Shown piece by piece: positions 1 through 6,080 of a DNA stretch of 6,080 nucleotides. The first letter of the stretch is position 1. The number at the start of each line of letters is the position of its first letter. The translations under genes were made by a program, and so were the position numbers. The notes under the pieces were generated by a model that saw only the letters and a list, made by a program, of their open reading frames with translations, was not told where the DNA came from and ran no database searches. The stretch lies in contig JAUWSR010000237.1 in the NCBI GenBank assembly GCA_030609975.1, positions 1 to 6,080 on the forward strand. Direction: 5' to 3'. Source of the stretch: Acidobacteriota bacterium (GTDB lineage: Bacteria; Acidobacteriota; Aminicenantia; Aminicenantales; Aminicenantaceae).

Positions 1-17
1 GATTGAGCGCTCGGTCA
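1..17. promoter_or_regulatory. Candidate TetR-type operator (imperfect palindrome), cut by the window edge
   Basis: GATTGAGC (1-8) faces GCTCGGTC (9-16). The reverse complement of the right arm is GACCGAGC, so six of eight positions match, and the central GAGCGCTC (5-12) is a perfect palindrome. The right arm continues with A at 17, which would pair with the base just outside the window. The site ends 7 bases before the start codon of a TetR-family gene. TetR proteins bind as dimers to palindromes of this size, commonly in their own promoters, so autoregulation is the natural inference. The -35 and -10 elements lie outside the window or cannot be recognised, and binding is not shown. Confidence 0.5.
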
Positions 18-24
18 GTTTAAG

Positions 25-717
25 ATGAATGTCAACCGTAAATCGAAAGGCCTGCAGGATATCCCTACCCAAGTCAAAGATCAGGACCTCATCAACCGCC
101 GGCGCCTCCAGATAGTGGATGCCGCAGTCAAACTCTTTATCGACAAAGGCTTCCATAAAACAACAACACGTGAGATCGCGCGGGAAGCCGGTATCTCTAC
201 CGGTTTGCTCTATGAGTATGTCAGCTCCAAGGAGGACGTACTCTATCTGGTTTGTGACGCCATCCATGCTGAGGTCGAACAGGCTGTGGCTGAAGCCGTA
301 AGCCGGGTTTCGGGCGGTCGCAATGTGCTGGCTGCCATGATCCGGGAGTATTTTTTAGTCTGTGACCGCATGAGCGATCATATCCTGCTGGTCTACCAAG
401 AAACAACGACACTGCCGCCCAACTGGCGCAAACATGTGCTCGAAAACGAGGTGCGATTCACGGGGATCTTTGTCAAGACCCTGGAGGAACTGGTCCGTTC
501 CGGGGACCTTCCCCGCCGTCGCCGGAGATCGCTCGAGCTCATCGCTCACAACATCACGGTCCTGGGCCACATGTGGACCTTTCGCCGCTGGTATCTGGCC
601 CGTCACTACACCATAGCGGATTACATCAAACTTCAGACGGATTTTATTCTGGGGAGATTGACAGGTAAGTCCTCCCCTCAGAATACTTCGAGGAGGAATC
701 ATGAGTCAGACAAATGA
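25..717 (+). CDS. TetR/AcrR family transcriptional regulator, probably acyl-CoA responsive
   Basis: This is a 230-residue one-component repressor-type regulator. The N-terminal DNA-binding domain spans about residues 26-76. Helix 1 is around RRRLQIVDAAVKLFIDKGF (25-43), and the helix-turn-helix is around 46-66, with the typical run TREIAREAGISTGLLYEYV followed by SSKEDVL. The C-terminal half (about 100-212) is helical and holds YQETTTLP (124-131) and VLGHMWTFRRWYLARHY (179-195). I associate this type of ligand domain with regulators next to acyl-CoA metabolism genes, but the ligand itself is inferred. The start at 25 is the only ATG before the conserved domain, and an in-frame TGA lies at 4-6. 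No strong ribosome binding site precedes it (only TAAG next to the ATG). The gene ends 17 bases inside the mutase gene, so the two are almost certainly co-transcribed, which makes the mutase its likely target along with its own promoter. Confidence 0.93.
   Translation: MNVNRKSKGLQDIPTQVKDQDLINRRRLQIVDAAVKLFIDKGFHKTTTREIAREAGISTGLLYEYVSSKEDVLYLVCDAIHAEVEQAVAEAVSRVSGGRNVLAAMIREYFLVCDRMSDHILLVYQETTTLPPNWRKHVLENEVRFTGIFVKTLEELVRSGDLPRRRRRSLELIAHNITVLGHMWTFRRWYLARHYTIADYIKLQTDFILGRLTGKSSPQNTSRRNHESDK
691..696 (+). promoter_or_regulatory. Ribosome binding site of the fused mutase gene, inside the TetR gene
   Basis: AGGAGG lies four bases before the ATG at 701. It is a near-perfect Shine-Dalgarno sequence within the last codons of the regulator. 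It fixes the start of the mutase gene and shows that the 17-base overlap is genuine rather than a misplaced start. Confidence 0.85.
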
Positions 718-3700
718 ACCCTATAAATCCCAACACCATGTTCGGGCCGTAACCGCCACCTCACTTTTTGACGGCCATGATGCCGCCATCAATATTGTGC
801 GACGTTTACTGCAAGGAACCAGTGTGGAAGTCATACATCTCGGACACAATCGCTCTGTGAACGAGATCGTGGCCGCTGCCATCGATGAAGACGTTCAGGG
901 CATTGCGGTTTCCAGTTACCAGGGAGGACATCTCGAATATTTCAAATACATGGTGGATCTGCTCAAAGAGCGTGGCGCCTCCCATATCAAGGTATTCGGG
1001 GGAGGTGGAGGTGTTATCATTCCTGAGGAGATCAAGGAGCTGGAAGTTTACGGTGTCACCAAGATCTATTCTCCTGAGGATGGAACCAAATGGGGACTAC
1101 AGGGGATCATCAACCATATGGTCGAGCTTTTGGACTTTTCCACGTTGGCAGAGTCTGACCTGTCTCTCGACCGTTTGAATCCCGAAAATAAGGTGCTGGT
1201 GGGACGTTTGATCACGGCCGTGGAGCTGGCCAAGGCTGGAGAGGATGGTGATTTGACGGCGCTAGCCACTCAACTCGATAAGAAAGAGCCTTCGCATAAA
1301 ATACCGGTTGTAGGGATCACGGGAACGGGAGGAGCAGGAAAATCTTCGCTTACGGATGAGCTGATCCTGCGCCTGCTGCGGGATTTTCCTGATATCCATC
1401 TGGCAGTTGTCAGTTGTGATCCTTCCCGCAGGAAGACCGGTGGGGCTCTCCTGGGAGACCGCATCCGTATGAATGCGATCAGCAGCCCCCGCGTCTACAT
1501 GCGTTCTTTGGCCACACGTCGCTCCCAAACGGAGATTCCGGATGCCCTGCCGGAAGTTATTAAGGTATTGAAGGCGGCTGCCTTTGACCTCATCCTGGTC
1601 GAGACCGCCGGCATCGGCCAAGGAGATTCCAGTATTATCGACCTTGTGGACCTCTCTGTTTATGTTATGACCAGTGAGTTTGGTGCGCCTTCGCAGCTGG
1701 AAAAGATCGATATGCTGGATTTTGCCGATATGGTCGTGGTCAATAAATACGAAAAACGTGGTGGCGAGGATGCGGTGCGGGATGTACGCAAACAGGTGCA
1801 GCGCAACCGCCAGGCTTTTGAGACCGATCTCATCGAGATGCCTGTATACGGCACCATCGCTTCCAAATTCAATGACGATGGCGTCACGGCTTTTTATCAG
1901 GCCCTGCTCAAATCTATTGGTAAAAAGACTGGAGCGGAATTCAATTCCTCTCTGCCTGAATTCAGCAATAAAACTTCGACCTCCAAGGCCATCATCATTC
2001 CGCCGGAGCGCACCCGCTATTTGGCAGAGATATCCGATGCCGTTCGTGACTATCATGCGCAAACCGAGGAACAGGCCGCAGCCATCCGCAAAGCCTGGCA
2101 TTTTGAGGAGGCGCTGCGAGGATTGGAGGAGGAAAGCTCCAGCGACGGTCTTTCCGAGTTATTGTCTCAGTTGAAACAGGAGGTTACCAGGGCGGATGCG
2201 TTTGTCACCGAACAAAGCCGGCAGGTCCTCAAAGAATGGGAAGAGGTTAAGGAGAAATATTCTCAAGATGAGCTCTGTTATGAGGTGCGCAGCTGTGATT
2301 TTACTCGCCCTCTCACCACCGAATCGCTCTCGCATCAGAGGGTTCCCAAGATTTCCCTGCCCCGCTTCCAAGATCCCGGTGAGCTTTACCGTTGGATGCG
2401 CGAAGAAAATGTCCCGGGGAATTTTCCCTTTACAGCCGGCGTTTTTCCTCTAAAACGAGTGGGAGAGGACCCTACCCGGATGTTTGCAGGTGAGGGGGAC
2501 CCGGCACGTACAAACCGCCGGTTTAAACTCTTGTCGGCGAACTACGACGCCAAGCGGCTCTCCACAGCCTTCGATTCGGTCACACTTTACGGTTATGATC
2601 CGGAGGAACGGCCGGATATCTACGGAAAGGTCGGCACTTCGGGTGTCAGCATCTGCAGCCTGGATGATGTCAAGGTGCTTTATGACGGATTTGACCTGAG
2701 CGCTCCCAACACCTCGGTATCCATGACCATCAACGGGCCGGCTCCCATGATCCTGGCCATGTTCTTGAATACCGCTATTGACCAACAGGTGGACAAGTTC
2801 AAAGCCGCCCAAGGCAAAGAACCGTCCCCTGAACAATTCCAGAACATCAAAGCAGATGTTTTTTCCAAAGTCAGAGGCACGGTGCAGGCGGACATCCTTA
2901 AGGAAGATCAGGGCCAGAATACCTGTATCTTTTCCACCGACTTCGCCCTGCGCATGATGGGGGATATCCAAGAGTATTTCACTCAGAACAGCGTGCGGAA
3001 TTTTTACTCTGTCTCCATCTCCGGCTATCATATCGCGGAAGCGGGCGCCAATCCCATCACTCAGTTGGCCTTGACACTCTCCAACGGCTTTACCTATGTC
3101 GAATATTATCTGTCCCGGGGAATGCCCTTGGACAGTTTCGGGCCCAACCTGTCATTTTTCTTTTCCAACGGTATGGACCCGGAATACACGGTGATCGGCC
3201 GGGTAGCGCGCCGGATCTGGTCCATCGCCATGCGCGATCTGTACAAGGCCTCATCTCGCTCCCAGATGCTGAAATATCATATCCAGACCTCGGGACGCTC
3301 CCTTCACAGCCAAGATATCCAGTTCAACGACATCCGCACCACGCTGCAGGCCTTGTGCGCCGTTTATGACAACTGTAACAGCCTGCACACCAACGCTTAT
3401 GACGAAGCCATTACCACACCCAGCGATGAATCGGTGCGGAGAGCTCTGGCCATACAGCTCATCATCAACCGGGAGTGGGGACTGGCTAAAAACGAGAACA
3501 TGAATCAAGGAAGTTTTATCGTAGAGGAACTGACTCAGCTGGTGGAAGAGGCCGTGCTTTTGGAATTCGACCGCATTTCGGAGAGGGGAGGGGTTCTGGG
3601 CGCCATGGAGACCGGCTACCAGCGCAGCTTGATCCAGGAGGAGTCCATGCACTACGAGATGCTCAAGCACACGGGTGAGCTCCCCATTATCGGTGTTAAC

Positions 3701-3988
3701 ACCTTCCGTGATCCCGAAGCGGAGGAGATAGATCACGCAGAAACCCAAACCTGTATTCCCCTGCAGAGGGCGACCGAGGAGGAAAAACGGTCTCAGCTCC
3801 GGCGCCTGGCGGAATTTCAAAAGCGGGGTGAAAAGGAAGCCCCGGATTCTCTGGAACGCCTGCAGCAGGTAGCTCTTTCAGGAGGGAATATTTTCGCCGA
3901 GTTGATGGAGACCGTCCGCGTGTGTTCCCTGGGTCAGATCACCAAAGCCCTCTACGCCGTCGGGGGCCAGTACCGCCGGAACATGTAG
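701..3988 (+). CDS. icmF: Fused isobutyryl-CoA mutase: B12-binding domain, G-protein chaperone and mutase domain (IcmF)
   Basis: This is an adenosylcobalamin-dependent radical enzyme that interconverts isobutyryl-CoA and n-butyryl-CoA in the cytoplasm, with its own G-protein chaperone in the chain. Its 1095 residues match the family's usual length of nearly 1100. The B12-binding domain (about 14-145) has FDGHDAA with the cobalt-ligating His26, SSYQGGH (71-77) and GGGGG (100-104). The MeaB-like GTPase (about 195-420) has a P-loop GTGGAGKS (208-215), CDPS (239-242), ETAGIGQGD (301-309) and NKYE (348-351), where NKxD is canonical. A helical linker leads to the mutase barrel (about 555-1095), with FDSVTLYGYDP, SISGYH (catalytic His777) and the C-terminal GQYRRNM typical of IcmF. 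Phe595 (in TRMFAGEG) and Gln739 (in GQNTCIF) stand where methylmalonyl-CoA mutase has Tyr and Arg, which favours a non-carboxylated C4 acyl-CoA. No frameshift or missing domain is seen. Related pivalyl-CoA/isovaleryl-CoA activity is possible as a side reaction. The TetR gene upstream probably regulates it. Confidence 0.96.
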   Translation: MSQTNEPYKSQHHVRAVTATSLFDGHDAAINIVRRLLQGTSVEVIHLGHNRSVNEIVAAAIDEDVQGIAVSSYQGGHLEYFKYMVDLLKERGASHIKVFGGGGGVIIPEEIKELEVYGVTKIYSPEDGTKWGLQGIINHMVELLDFSTLAESDLSLDRLNPENKVLVGRLITAVELAKAGEDGDLTALATQLDKKEPSHKIPVVGITGTGGAGKSSLTDELILRLLRDFPDIHLAVVSCDPSRRKTGGALLGDRIRMNAISSPRVYMRSLATRRSQTEIPDALPEVIKVLKAAAFDLILVETAGIGQGDSSIIDLVDLSVYVMTSEFGAPSQLEKIDMLDFADMVVVNKYEKRGGEDAVRDVRKQVQRNRQAFETDLIEMPVYGTIASKFNDDGVTAFYQALLKSIGKKTGAEFNSSLPEFSNKTSTSKAIIIPPERTRYLAEISDAVRDYHAQTEEQAAAIRKAWHFEEALRGLEEESSSDGLSELLSQLKQEVTRADAFVTEQSRQVLKEWEEVKEKYSQDELCYEVRSCDFTRPLTTESLSHQRVPKISLPRFQDPGELYRWMREENVPGNFPFTAGVFPLKRVGEDPTRMFAGEGDPARTNRRFKLLSANYDAKRLSTAFDSVTLYGYDPEERPDIYGKVGTSGVSICSLDDVKVLYDGFDLSAPNTSVSMTINGPAPMILAMFLNTAIDQQVDKFKAAQGKEPSPEQFQNIKADVFSKVRGTVQADILKEDQGQNTCIFSTDFALRMMGDIQEYFTQNSVRNFYSVSISGYHIAEAGANPITQLALTLSNGFTYVEYYLSRGMPLDSFGPNLSFFFSNGMDPEYTVIGRVARRIWSIAMRDLYKASSRSQMLKYHIQTSGRSLHSQDIQFNDIRTTLQALCAVYDNCNSLHTNAYDEAITTPSDESVRRALAIQLIINREWGLAKNENMNQGSFIVEELTQLVEEAVLLEFDRISERGGVLGAMETGYQRSLIQEESMHYEMLKHTGELPIIGVNTFRDPEAEEIDHAETQTCIPLQRATEEEKRSQLRRLAEFQKRGEKEAPDSLERLQQVALSGGNIFAELMETVRVCSLGQITKALYAVGGQYRRNM

Positions 3989-4003
3989 GGGGCAGGTATG
4001 AGT

Positions 4004-4010
4004 GAGGAGG
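4004..4010 (+). promoter_or_regulatory. Ribosome binding site of the lipoprotein hydrolase gene
   Basis: GAGGAGG lies four bases before the ATG at 4015, in the 26-base gap after icmF. It supports that start over the out-of-frame ATG at 3998. No promoter or terminator can be recognised in this gap, so read-through from icmF is likely. Confidence 0.8.
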
Positions 4011-4014
4011 GATC

Positions 4015-5373
4015 ATGCTGCATCCAAAACTCCTGCTGAAAAGCGCGACTCTGATGAGTGTCGCCTTGCTTTTCTGTTTCAGTGGATGTGAACGGCGCCA
4101 AGATCCCGGAACTCCCAATGTCCTGCTCATCACCCTGGATACGGTGCGGGCTGATTATCTGGGATGTTATGGAAATCCTGAGGTTTTAACCCCCAATATA
4201 GACCGCCTGGCTGCGGAGGGAGCCAATTTTTTGAACAATGTGGCTCCTTCCCAGTGCACCAATCCTGCCCACGCCTCGATTTTTACCGGGCTTTATCTGG
4301 CCTTTCATGGGGTTTATGACAATCAAACCCCGTTAGCCGAGGAAGCCGTAACCTTAGCTGAGATCCTGAGACAGAGGGGCTATAGGACACTGGCAGGTGT
4401 CAGCGCACGTCATCTCAATACGGAAAACGCCAATTTCACGCAAGGTTTTGACGAGTTCCTTGAATGTGAACCGGTAGAAATGACTGCGGGAGAACGCAAC
4501 CGGGATTTTTTAAAGAAGCTCCGCAAAGTGTCCGGCCGTTCCTTTTTTGCCTGGGTCCACTACTATGATCCTCACGGGGATTACGCTCCTCCCGCCCCTT
4601 ACGATACGTTGTATCCTGTGGGTGAAAACTACAAGCCCATCCCCGGCAAAGAGGTCATGGATCTGAGTGAAGACAAAAAAAACGGACTTGTGGATCCCGA
4701 TGAGATCATCCCTTTATATAAAGGAGAGATCTCCTACCTTGACCATCAGATCGGCGCTCTCCTGAAACTACTTGTTGACCTGAAGATCGAGGAGCAGACG
4801 CTGGTCATCCTGGTGGCCGATCACGGTGAGAGCATGACGGAAAAGGAAATATATTTCTGCCATGCCGGCTTGTACAACCAAGTCACCCATGTGCCGCTTA
4901 TTATGCGCTTCCCGGGGAAAATCTCTCCTGGTTCGGAGTTTGCAGGGTTGACCAGTTCAGTGGATATCCTTCCCACAGCTCTCGAGTTTCTTGGATATAA
5001 AATGTCTCATTCAAGAATAGATGGCCGCAGCTTGGTGCCGGCCCTGACCGATCCGGATTACCAGCCGCATGAGTTCGTAATCGTGGAGGCCGTTGATGGG
5101 ATCATCGGAGGTCTCTATCAAGCGGGCTATAAATACATCAAGCCTTATGGTGACGAGTGGTCGGTGACAGAGGATCATCTCTTCCGTCCTTTCTTAGATT
5201 ATGCCGAAGCGGAAGACCTCAAATATGCTGAAGAAGAACGCACACGACGGATGGAATCCTTCCTGGATTCCTGGTTGGAAGAAGCCAAGAAGAAATCGCT
5301 TCCCAGTATCCGCCGCGAAAACCTTGACAAGAAAACGGAAGAGGCCCTCAAATCTCTTGGGTATATCAAATGA
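4015..5373 (+). CDS. Predicted lipoprotein of the sulfatase / alkaline phosphatase superfamily with a Thr nucleophile
   Basis: This is a 452-residue exported hydrolase of unknown substrate. The N-terminus has a basic residue, a hydrophobic stretch and the lipobox-like FSGC ending at Cys25, so it is probably lipid-anchored outside the inner membrane. The fold's metal site is visible: LLITLDTVRADYLGCYG (38-54) contributes Asp42, ADHGES (268-273) contributes Asp269 and His270, and a further conserved-type His283 follows. The nucleophile region reads SQCTNPAHASIFTG. Aligned on the downstream TG, Thr82 takes the place of the sulfatase Cys/Ser, and His86 replaces the Arg of CxPxR. Cys81 is one residue out of register. 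Formylglycine-type sulfatase chemistry is therefore unlikely; phosphoester or phosphonoester hydrolysis or group transfer is an alternative. The C-terminal ALKSLGYIK resembles the tail of many bacterial sulfatase-like proteins. The gene lies 26 bases after icmF and overlaps the next gene by four bases. Family assignment is firm, but the reaction is not. Confidence 0.88.
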   Translation: MLHPKLLLKSATLMSVALLFCFSGCERRQDPGTPNVLLITLDTVRADYLGCYGNPEVLTPNIDRLAAEGANFLNNVAPSQCTNPAHASIFTGLYLAFHGVYDNQTPLAEEAVTLAEILRQRGYRTLAGVSARHLNTENANFTQGFDEFLECEPVEMTAGERNRDFLKKLRKVSGRSFFAWVHYYDPHGDYAPPAPYDTLYPVGENYKPIPGKEVMDLSEDKKNGLVDPDEIIPLYKGEISYLDHQIGALLKLLVDLKIEEQTLVILVADHGESMTEKEIYFCHAGLYNQVTHVPLIMRFPGKISPGSEFAGLTSSVDILPTALEFLGYKMSHSRIDGRSLVPALTDPDYQPHEFVIVEAVDGIIGGLYQAGYKYIKPYGDEWSVTEDHLFRPFLDYAEAEDLKYAEEERTRRMESFLDSWLEEAKKKSLPSIRRENLDKKTEEALKSLGYIK

Positions 5374-5825
5374 AAAATAGGACCGTCCCCATTTTGTTGG
5401 TATTCAACACAATTCTGGTGGTTGTCTCCTGGCTTATGTCTGTTTTCGCCTATCCGCGTTTACCAGCTGATATCCCGGTTTGGATCGATATTCTGGGAAG
5501 ACCTTTTGTCGTGCTTCCCAAAAGTCCGCTGTTCTTTTTTTCTCCCATGATGCAGACCTTTTTATTCTTAGGCCTCTATCTTCTTGCCCGTTTGCTTTCC
5601 CACCTGGTAGAAAATCCTCAGAAGCAAAACATCATGAAGGAATCTGTTCTACTGGCCTTGATCTTCTTTCAGCTGATCTTCATTCAAATTCAACGCAGCT
5701 TGATTTTCCTGGCTCATGGGATCGAGGGTGGCTTTAACCCCTTCTATTTCTATGCTCTCTTCGTGATCATCCTGGTGCTTATTCCCTATTTTCGTATCCG
5801 TTTTAAGCTTATCAACAGACTTTGA
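5370..5825 (+). CDS. Small four-helix membrane protein, weakly DUF1648-like at the N-terminus
   Basis: This 151-residue integral inner-membrane protein has four apparent hydrophobic segments at about residues 6-27, 55-76, 92-114 and 124-141. After the first helix comes YPRLPADIPVWIDILGRP (28-45), then a Lys-Ser pair at 51-52. The pattern Tyr-x-x-Leu-Pro-x-x-Ile-Pro, a Gly and then Lys resembles the DUF1648 motif found in SdpI-type and related small membrane proteins, but the usual His after the Ile-Pro is absent and I did not run a profile search. The start overlaps the hydrolase stop as ATGA (5370-5373), and no Shine-Dalgarno sequence is visible. Translation therefore probably depends on ribosomes finishing the upstream gene. 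The sequence is visibly richer in A and T than icmF, partly because of its hydrophobic codons. I cannot name a function; tight coupling suggests it works with, or in the same envelope process as, the lipoprotein hydrolase. Confidence 0.8.
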   Translation: MKNRTVPILLVFNTILVVVSWLMSVFAYPRLPADIPVWIDILGRPFVVLPKSPLFFFSPMMQTFLFLGLYLLARLLSHLVENPQKQNIMKESVLLALIFFQLIFIQIQRSLIFLAHGIEGGFNPFYFYALFVIILVLIPYFRIRFKLINRL

Positions 5826-5845
5826 GAATCGAGCCGAGAATAGGG

Positions 5846-6080
5846 CTAGGTCAATAGATCACTTAAAGTGACGAACTGAAATCCTTCATCCCTTAAGTGA
5901 GGGATGATCTTTTCCACTGCACCCAGAGTTTGAGAGCGATCTACGCGTCGCGTGTTTCCGCCGTCATGCAGGATGATGATGGATCCATTTACAGTGCGAC
6001 CGAGGACGCGTTCCACGATCCTGGCCGTTCCCGGGCGGTGAGGGTCGCGCGGGTAGACATCACCTATCACCACGCGATAA
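5846..6080 (-). CDS. Polysaccharide deacetylase (NodB-type), C-terminal part only
   Basis: Reading leftward, the frame is open from the window edge (first full codons encode Tyr-Arg-Val) to a TAG at 5846-5848, so this is the 3' end of a longer gene. The GTG at 6073 is an internal Val codon, not a start. The visible 78 or so residues carry VIGDVYPRDPHRPG, then IVERVL, the late catalytic-site motif GSIIILHDGG with its His encoded at 5966-5968, then DRSQT and the closing GFQFVTLSDLL. This order is typical of the C-terminal end of NodB-fold carbohydrate esterases, which remove N-acetyl groups from peptidoglycan, chitin-like or exopolysaccharide sugars. The metal-binding TFDDGP motif would be further upstream, outside the window, so the substrate and any signal peptide are unknown. 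It converges on the plus-strand genes with a 20-base gap. Confidence 0.87.
   Translation of the reverse strand, partial: YRVVIGDVYPRDPHRPGTARIVERVLGRTVNGSIIILHDGGNTRRVDRSQTLGAVEKIIPHLRDEGFQFVTLSDLLT
5886..5913 (+). terminator. Possible intrinsic terminator for the plus-strand operon
   Basis: TCATCCCT (5886-5893) and AGGGATGA (5900-5907) form a perfect 8-base-pair stem with a 6-base loop, followed directly by TCTTTT. It lies 60 bases after the stop of the small membrane protein gene, inside the 3' coding end of the convergent deacetylase. The stem is only half G+C and the T-run is short and interrupted, so it would be a modest terminator. Coding constraint on the other strand could also produce the symmetry by chance. 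Confidence 0.35.

Noticed and set aside
770..787. The B12 motif reads D-G-H-D-A-A, without the Gly of DxHxxG
   Set aside because: The cobalt-ligating His26 and the other B12 loops are intact, and from memory Ala at this place is usual in IcmF proteins, so it is not evidence of a defective domain.
1262..2101. Long antisense open frame of 279 codons opposite icmF
   Set aside because: It lies wholly within the firmly identified mutase gene and its translation shows no recognisable domain. It is a shadow frame from codon bias, as are the minus-strand frames at 2450-3031 and 3251-3820.
3998..4039. A 13-codon frame starting at ATG 3998, overlapping the lipoprotein gene start
   Set aside because: It could be a leader peptide, but it has only a weak upstream ribosome site, contains the ribosome site of the next gene, and shows no attenuator-like structure or codon run. 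It is most likely chance.
5832..5847. AGCC/GGCT short inverted repeat between the convergent genes
   Set aside because: The stem is only four base pairs with an eight-base loop and no T-run on either strand, which is too weak to call a terminator.
6071..6073. GTG on the minus strand as start of a 75-residue protein
   Set aside because: The frame stays open to the window edge, and the residues just before it fit the deacetylase family, so the gene is truncated by the window and is not a small protein.

Overview
The window reads as bacterial chromosomal DNA of moderate GC content. It holds four complete plus-strand genes packed head to tail and one partial minus-strand gene that converges on them and runs off the right edge. 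A lipobox-type secretion signal, a fused B12 acyl-CoA mutase and a sulfatase-fold lipoprotein ending in an 'SLGYI' tail suggest a Gram-negative-type bacterium. Deltaproteobacteria, Acidobacteria and related candidate phyla come to mind, but nothing here fixes the taxon. There are no RNA genes, mobile elements or CRISPR arrays, and the longest stretch outside a gene is only about 26 bases.

Left part (1-3988): a TetR/AcrR-type regulator is followed, with a 17-base overlap, by a full-length fused isobutyryl-CoA mutase (IcmF). IcmF joins a B12-binding domain, a MeaB-like G-protein chaperone and the radical mutase domain in one chain. The two residues that set acyl-CoA preference in this superfamily are Phe595 and Gln739 here, the isobutyryl/n-butyryl-CoA type rather than the methylmalonyl-CoA type (Tyr/Arg). 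An imperfect palindrome at the left edge, just before the regulator's start codon, is a good candidate for its operator. The simplest reading is a self-regulated unit that senses an acyl-CoA and controls branched-chain/straight-chain C4 acyl-CoA interconversion.

Middle part (4015-5825): 26 bases after icmF comes a predicted lipoprotein of the alkaline phosphatase/sulfatase superfamily. It has Thr, not Cys or Ser, at the nucleophile position. A small four-helix membrane protein follows with an ATGA stop/start overlap and shows a weak DUF1648-like N-terminal motif. The spacing allows co-transcription with icmF, but no shared pathway is evident.

Right edge (5846-6080, minus strand): the C-terminal end of a NodB-type polysaccharide deacetylase. 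A hairpin followed by a short T-run at 5886-5913, inside the 3' end of this gene, may terminate the plus-strand transcript.

I found no clearly new system. The points most worth a second look are the candidate operator, the NKxE base-recognition motif and the specificity residues of IcmF, and the unexplained pairing of the Thr-type lipoprotein hydrolase with the small membrane protein.
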